This document shows, one piece after another, positions 4,966 to 5,566 of a stretch of 5,566 nt of DNA. This DNA comes from Prochloron sp. SP5CPC1 (lineage in GTDB: Bacteria; Cyanobacteriota; Cyanobacteriia; Cyanobacteriales; Prochloraceae). The notes beneath the pieces were generated by a model that worked only from the letters and a program-made list of their open reading frames with translations, was not told the origin of the DNA and ran no database searches. The DNA lies in contig JACONB010000306.1 of assembly GCA_014323965.1 (NCBI GenBank), positions 1 through 5,566 of the forward strand. The letters run 5' to 3'. Numbering within the stretch: the first letter of the stretch is position 1; each line of letters begins with the position of its first letter. The position numbers and the translations under genes were made by a program.

Positions 4966-5566
4966 GTATGCGCGACCTGAACTGGTCGCTTAGTATGGGC
5001 CACCGAGGCCCTAGGAGATTTCTACCTCCTACCCTCACGTAAAGAGACTTTATGAGTCTGGCGACAGTCGAGTAGGAAACGAAACAACTGGAATGCACGC
5101 CACGAATGTAACCCAAGCCTAGAGATAGAGGTGTAAGTGCTAGAGGGAAACGTTAGAGGTTGAACGTAAGTGAAGTAAAAGGTTCGGCGTGACCTGCCCG
5201 AAAACGAAGAGAAATCAGAGGAAGTAGGAAGGAAGCAAAAAGTCTATTGCTGACCATAGGGTAGTAATAACCGAAAAAACCCGAACCCTCCGTTTAAACC
5301 CCGTAATTTAAAGAGAGGCGAAATTATCTCTGATACGCCTTAGCCAAAATGGCGAGTAGACAGATATCGATGCTACACTCTCATCGATATGTAGAAACGT
5401 AGTTCTACCGGGGGAAAGGAACCAGCCTAATAACGTAAAAAGAAAAACTAAGTGAAACAACAGGATAAGCCCTACAGGGTCTGATGGTGGGTCGAATCAA
5501 TCAGTAGGTCTGAGATAACAAAGACGGAATTCCTTGGGGGGTAAAGGAAGAGAGAAAAAGCGAATG
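4966..5566 (+). mobile_element. Group II intron, 5' RNA part (domains I-III region), truncated by window end
   Basis: About 600 bases without a gene but with dense folding potential precede an ATG at the window edge, the usual size of the RNA ahead of a group II intron reverse transcriptase. The proposed start GTATGCG is close to, but not identical with, the GUGYG consensus. It is followed by a GCGACC/GGTCGC hairpin (4972-4989) and TTAG. GGTTGAACGTAAGTGAAG (5158-5175) resembles the epsilon-prime region. Clear stems include TATTGCT/AGTAATA (5245-5269) and the perfect 9-bp ATATCGATG/CATCGATAT (5364-5390). GGTAGTAATAACC (5260-5272) is shared with the relic at 2803-3085 at a comparable distance from the 5' end. 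The element sits antisense inside the SdrD-like gene, so it could not splice from that gene's mRNA. I could not find convincing EBS-IBS pairings; TCAATC at 5497-5502 pairs with only 5 of 6 bases of TATTGA (4960-4965). The reverse transcriptase and domains V-VI would lie beyond the window. Another structured RNA is the alternative. Confidence 0.55.
5544..5566 (+). promoter_or_regulatory. Ribosome-binding site and ATG of a gene starting at the window edge
   Basis: AAGGAAGAG (5544-5552) lies about 11 bases before ATG 5564-5566, the last three bases of the window. Given the intron-like RNA before it, the gene is most likely an intron-encoded reverse transcriptase/maturase. No coding sequence is visible to prove this. 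Confidence 0.4.

Noticed and set aside
4966..5116. N-terminal 50 residues of the 204-codon - strand frame
   Set aside because: This part is antisense to the intron-like RNA and shows no link to the SdrD-like domain. The open frame is probably chance.

Overview
The window looks like chromosomal DNA of a cyanobacterium, probably a filamentous one with many repeats. Three sites match the cyanobacterial palindrome GCGATCGC (395-402, 3363-3370, 4354-4361). One short gene looks like the cyanobacteria-restricted DUF6464 family, and the dispersed repeats (GGTGGGCAAT...CCCACCCTAC, ACAGAGGC units, GCAGATTAAC units) are of the kind common in these genomes. The species cannot be named from this.

Layout. 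The last 13 codons of an unidentified + strand gene (2-43) converge on a - strand nucleoside phosphorylase-like gene (77-754), with a palindromic repeat between them. A 362-base gap (755-1116) carries a strong sigma70-type promoter (877-905) for the + strand. That promoter reads into a DUF6464-like cysteine-rich small protein (1117-1431) and, 25 bases later, an ADP-ribosylglycohydrolase (1457-2445) broken by a frameshift near 1945-1962. The stretch 2446-3085 has no convincing gene. It holds short tandem repeats and, on the - strand, what I read as the 5' part of a group II intron (about 3085 down to 2803). That relic abuts a tetratricopeptide-repeat pseudogene (3087-3569) with three in-frame stops. 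An intact lgt, lipoprotein diacylglyceryl transferase, follows (3604-4428). A long-stemmed inverted repeat (4440-4502) separates lgt from a convergent - strand fragment coding for a SdrD B-like surface-protein domain (4502-about 4965). That fragment is cut off by a second group II intron-like RNA region on the + strand (about 4966-5566). The window ends exactly on an ATG that follows a ribosome-binding-like sequence and could start the intron-encoded reverse transcriptase.

How the parts relate. The only clearly intact genes of recognisable function are the phosphorylase-like gene, the DUF6464-like gene and lgt. The rest shows decay: one frameshift, one gene with several stops, and two intron-like insertions, each antisense to the gene it interrupts. 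The two copies of the GGTGGGCAAT repeat both lie between convergent genes and both supply the TAG stop of the - strand gene. I see no new defence or biosynthetic system here. The most interesting content is the pair of antisense intron insertions and the way repeats have been built into gene ends.
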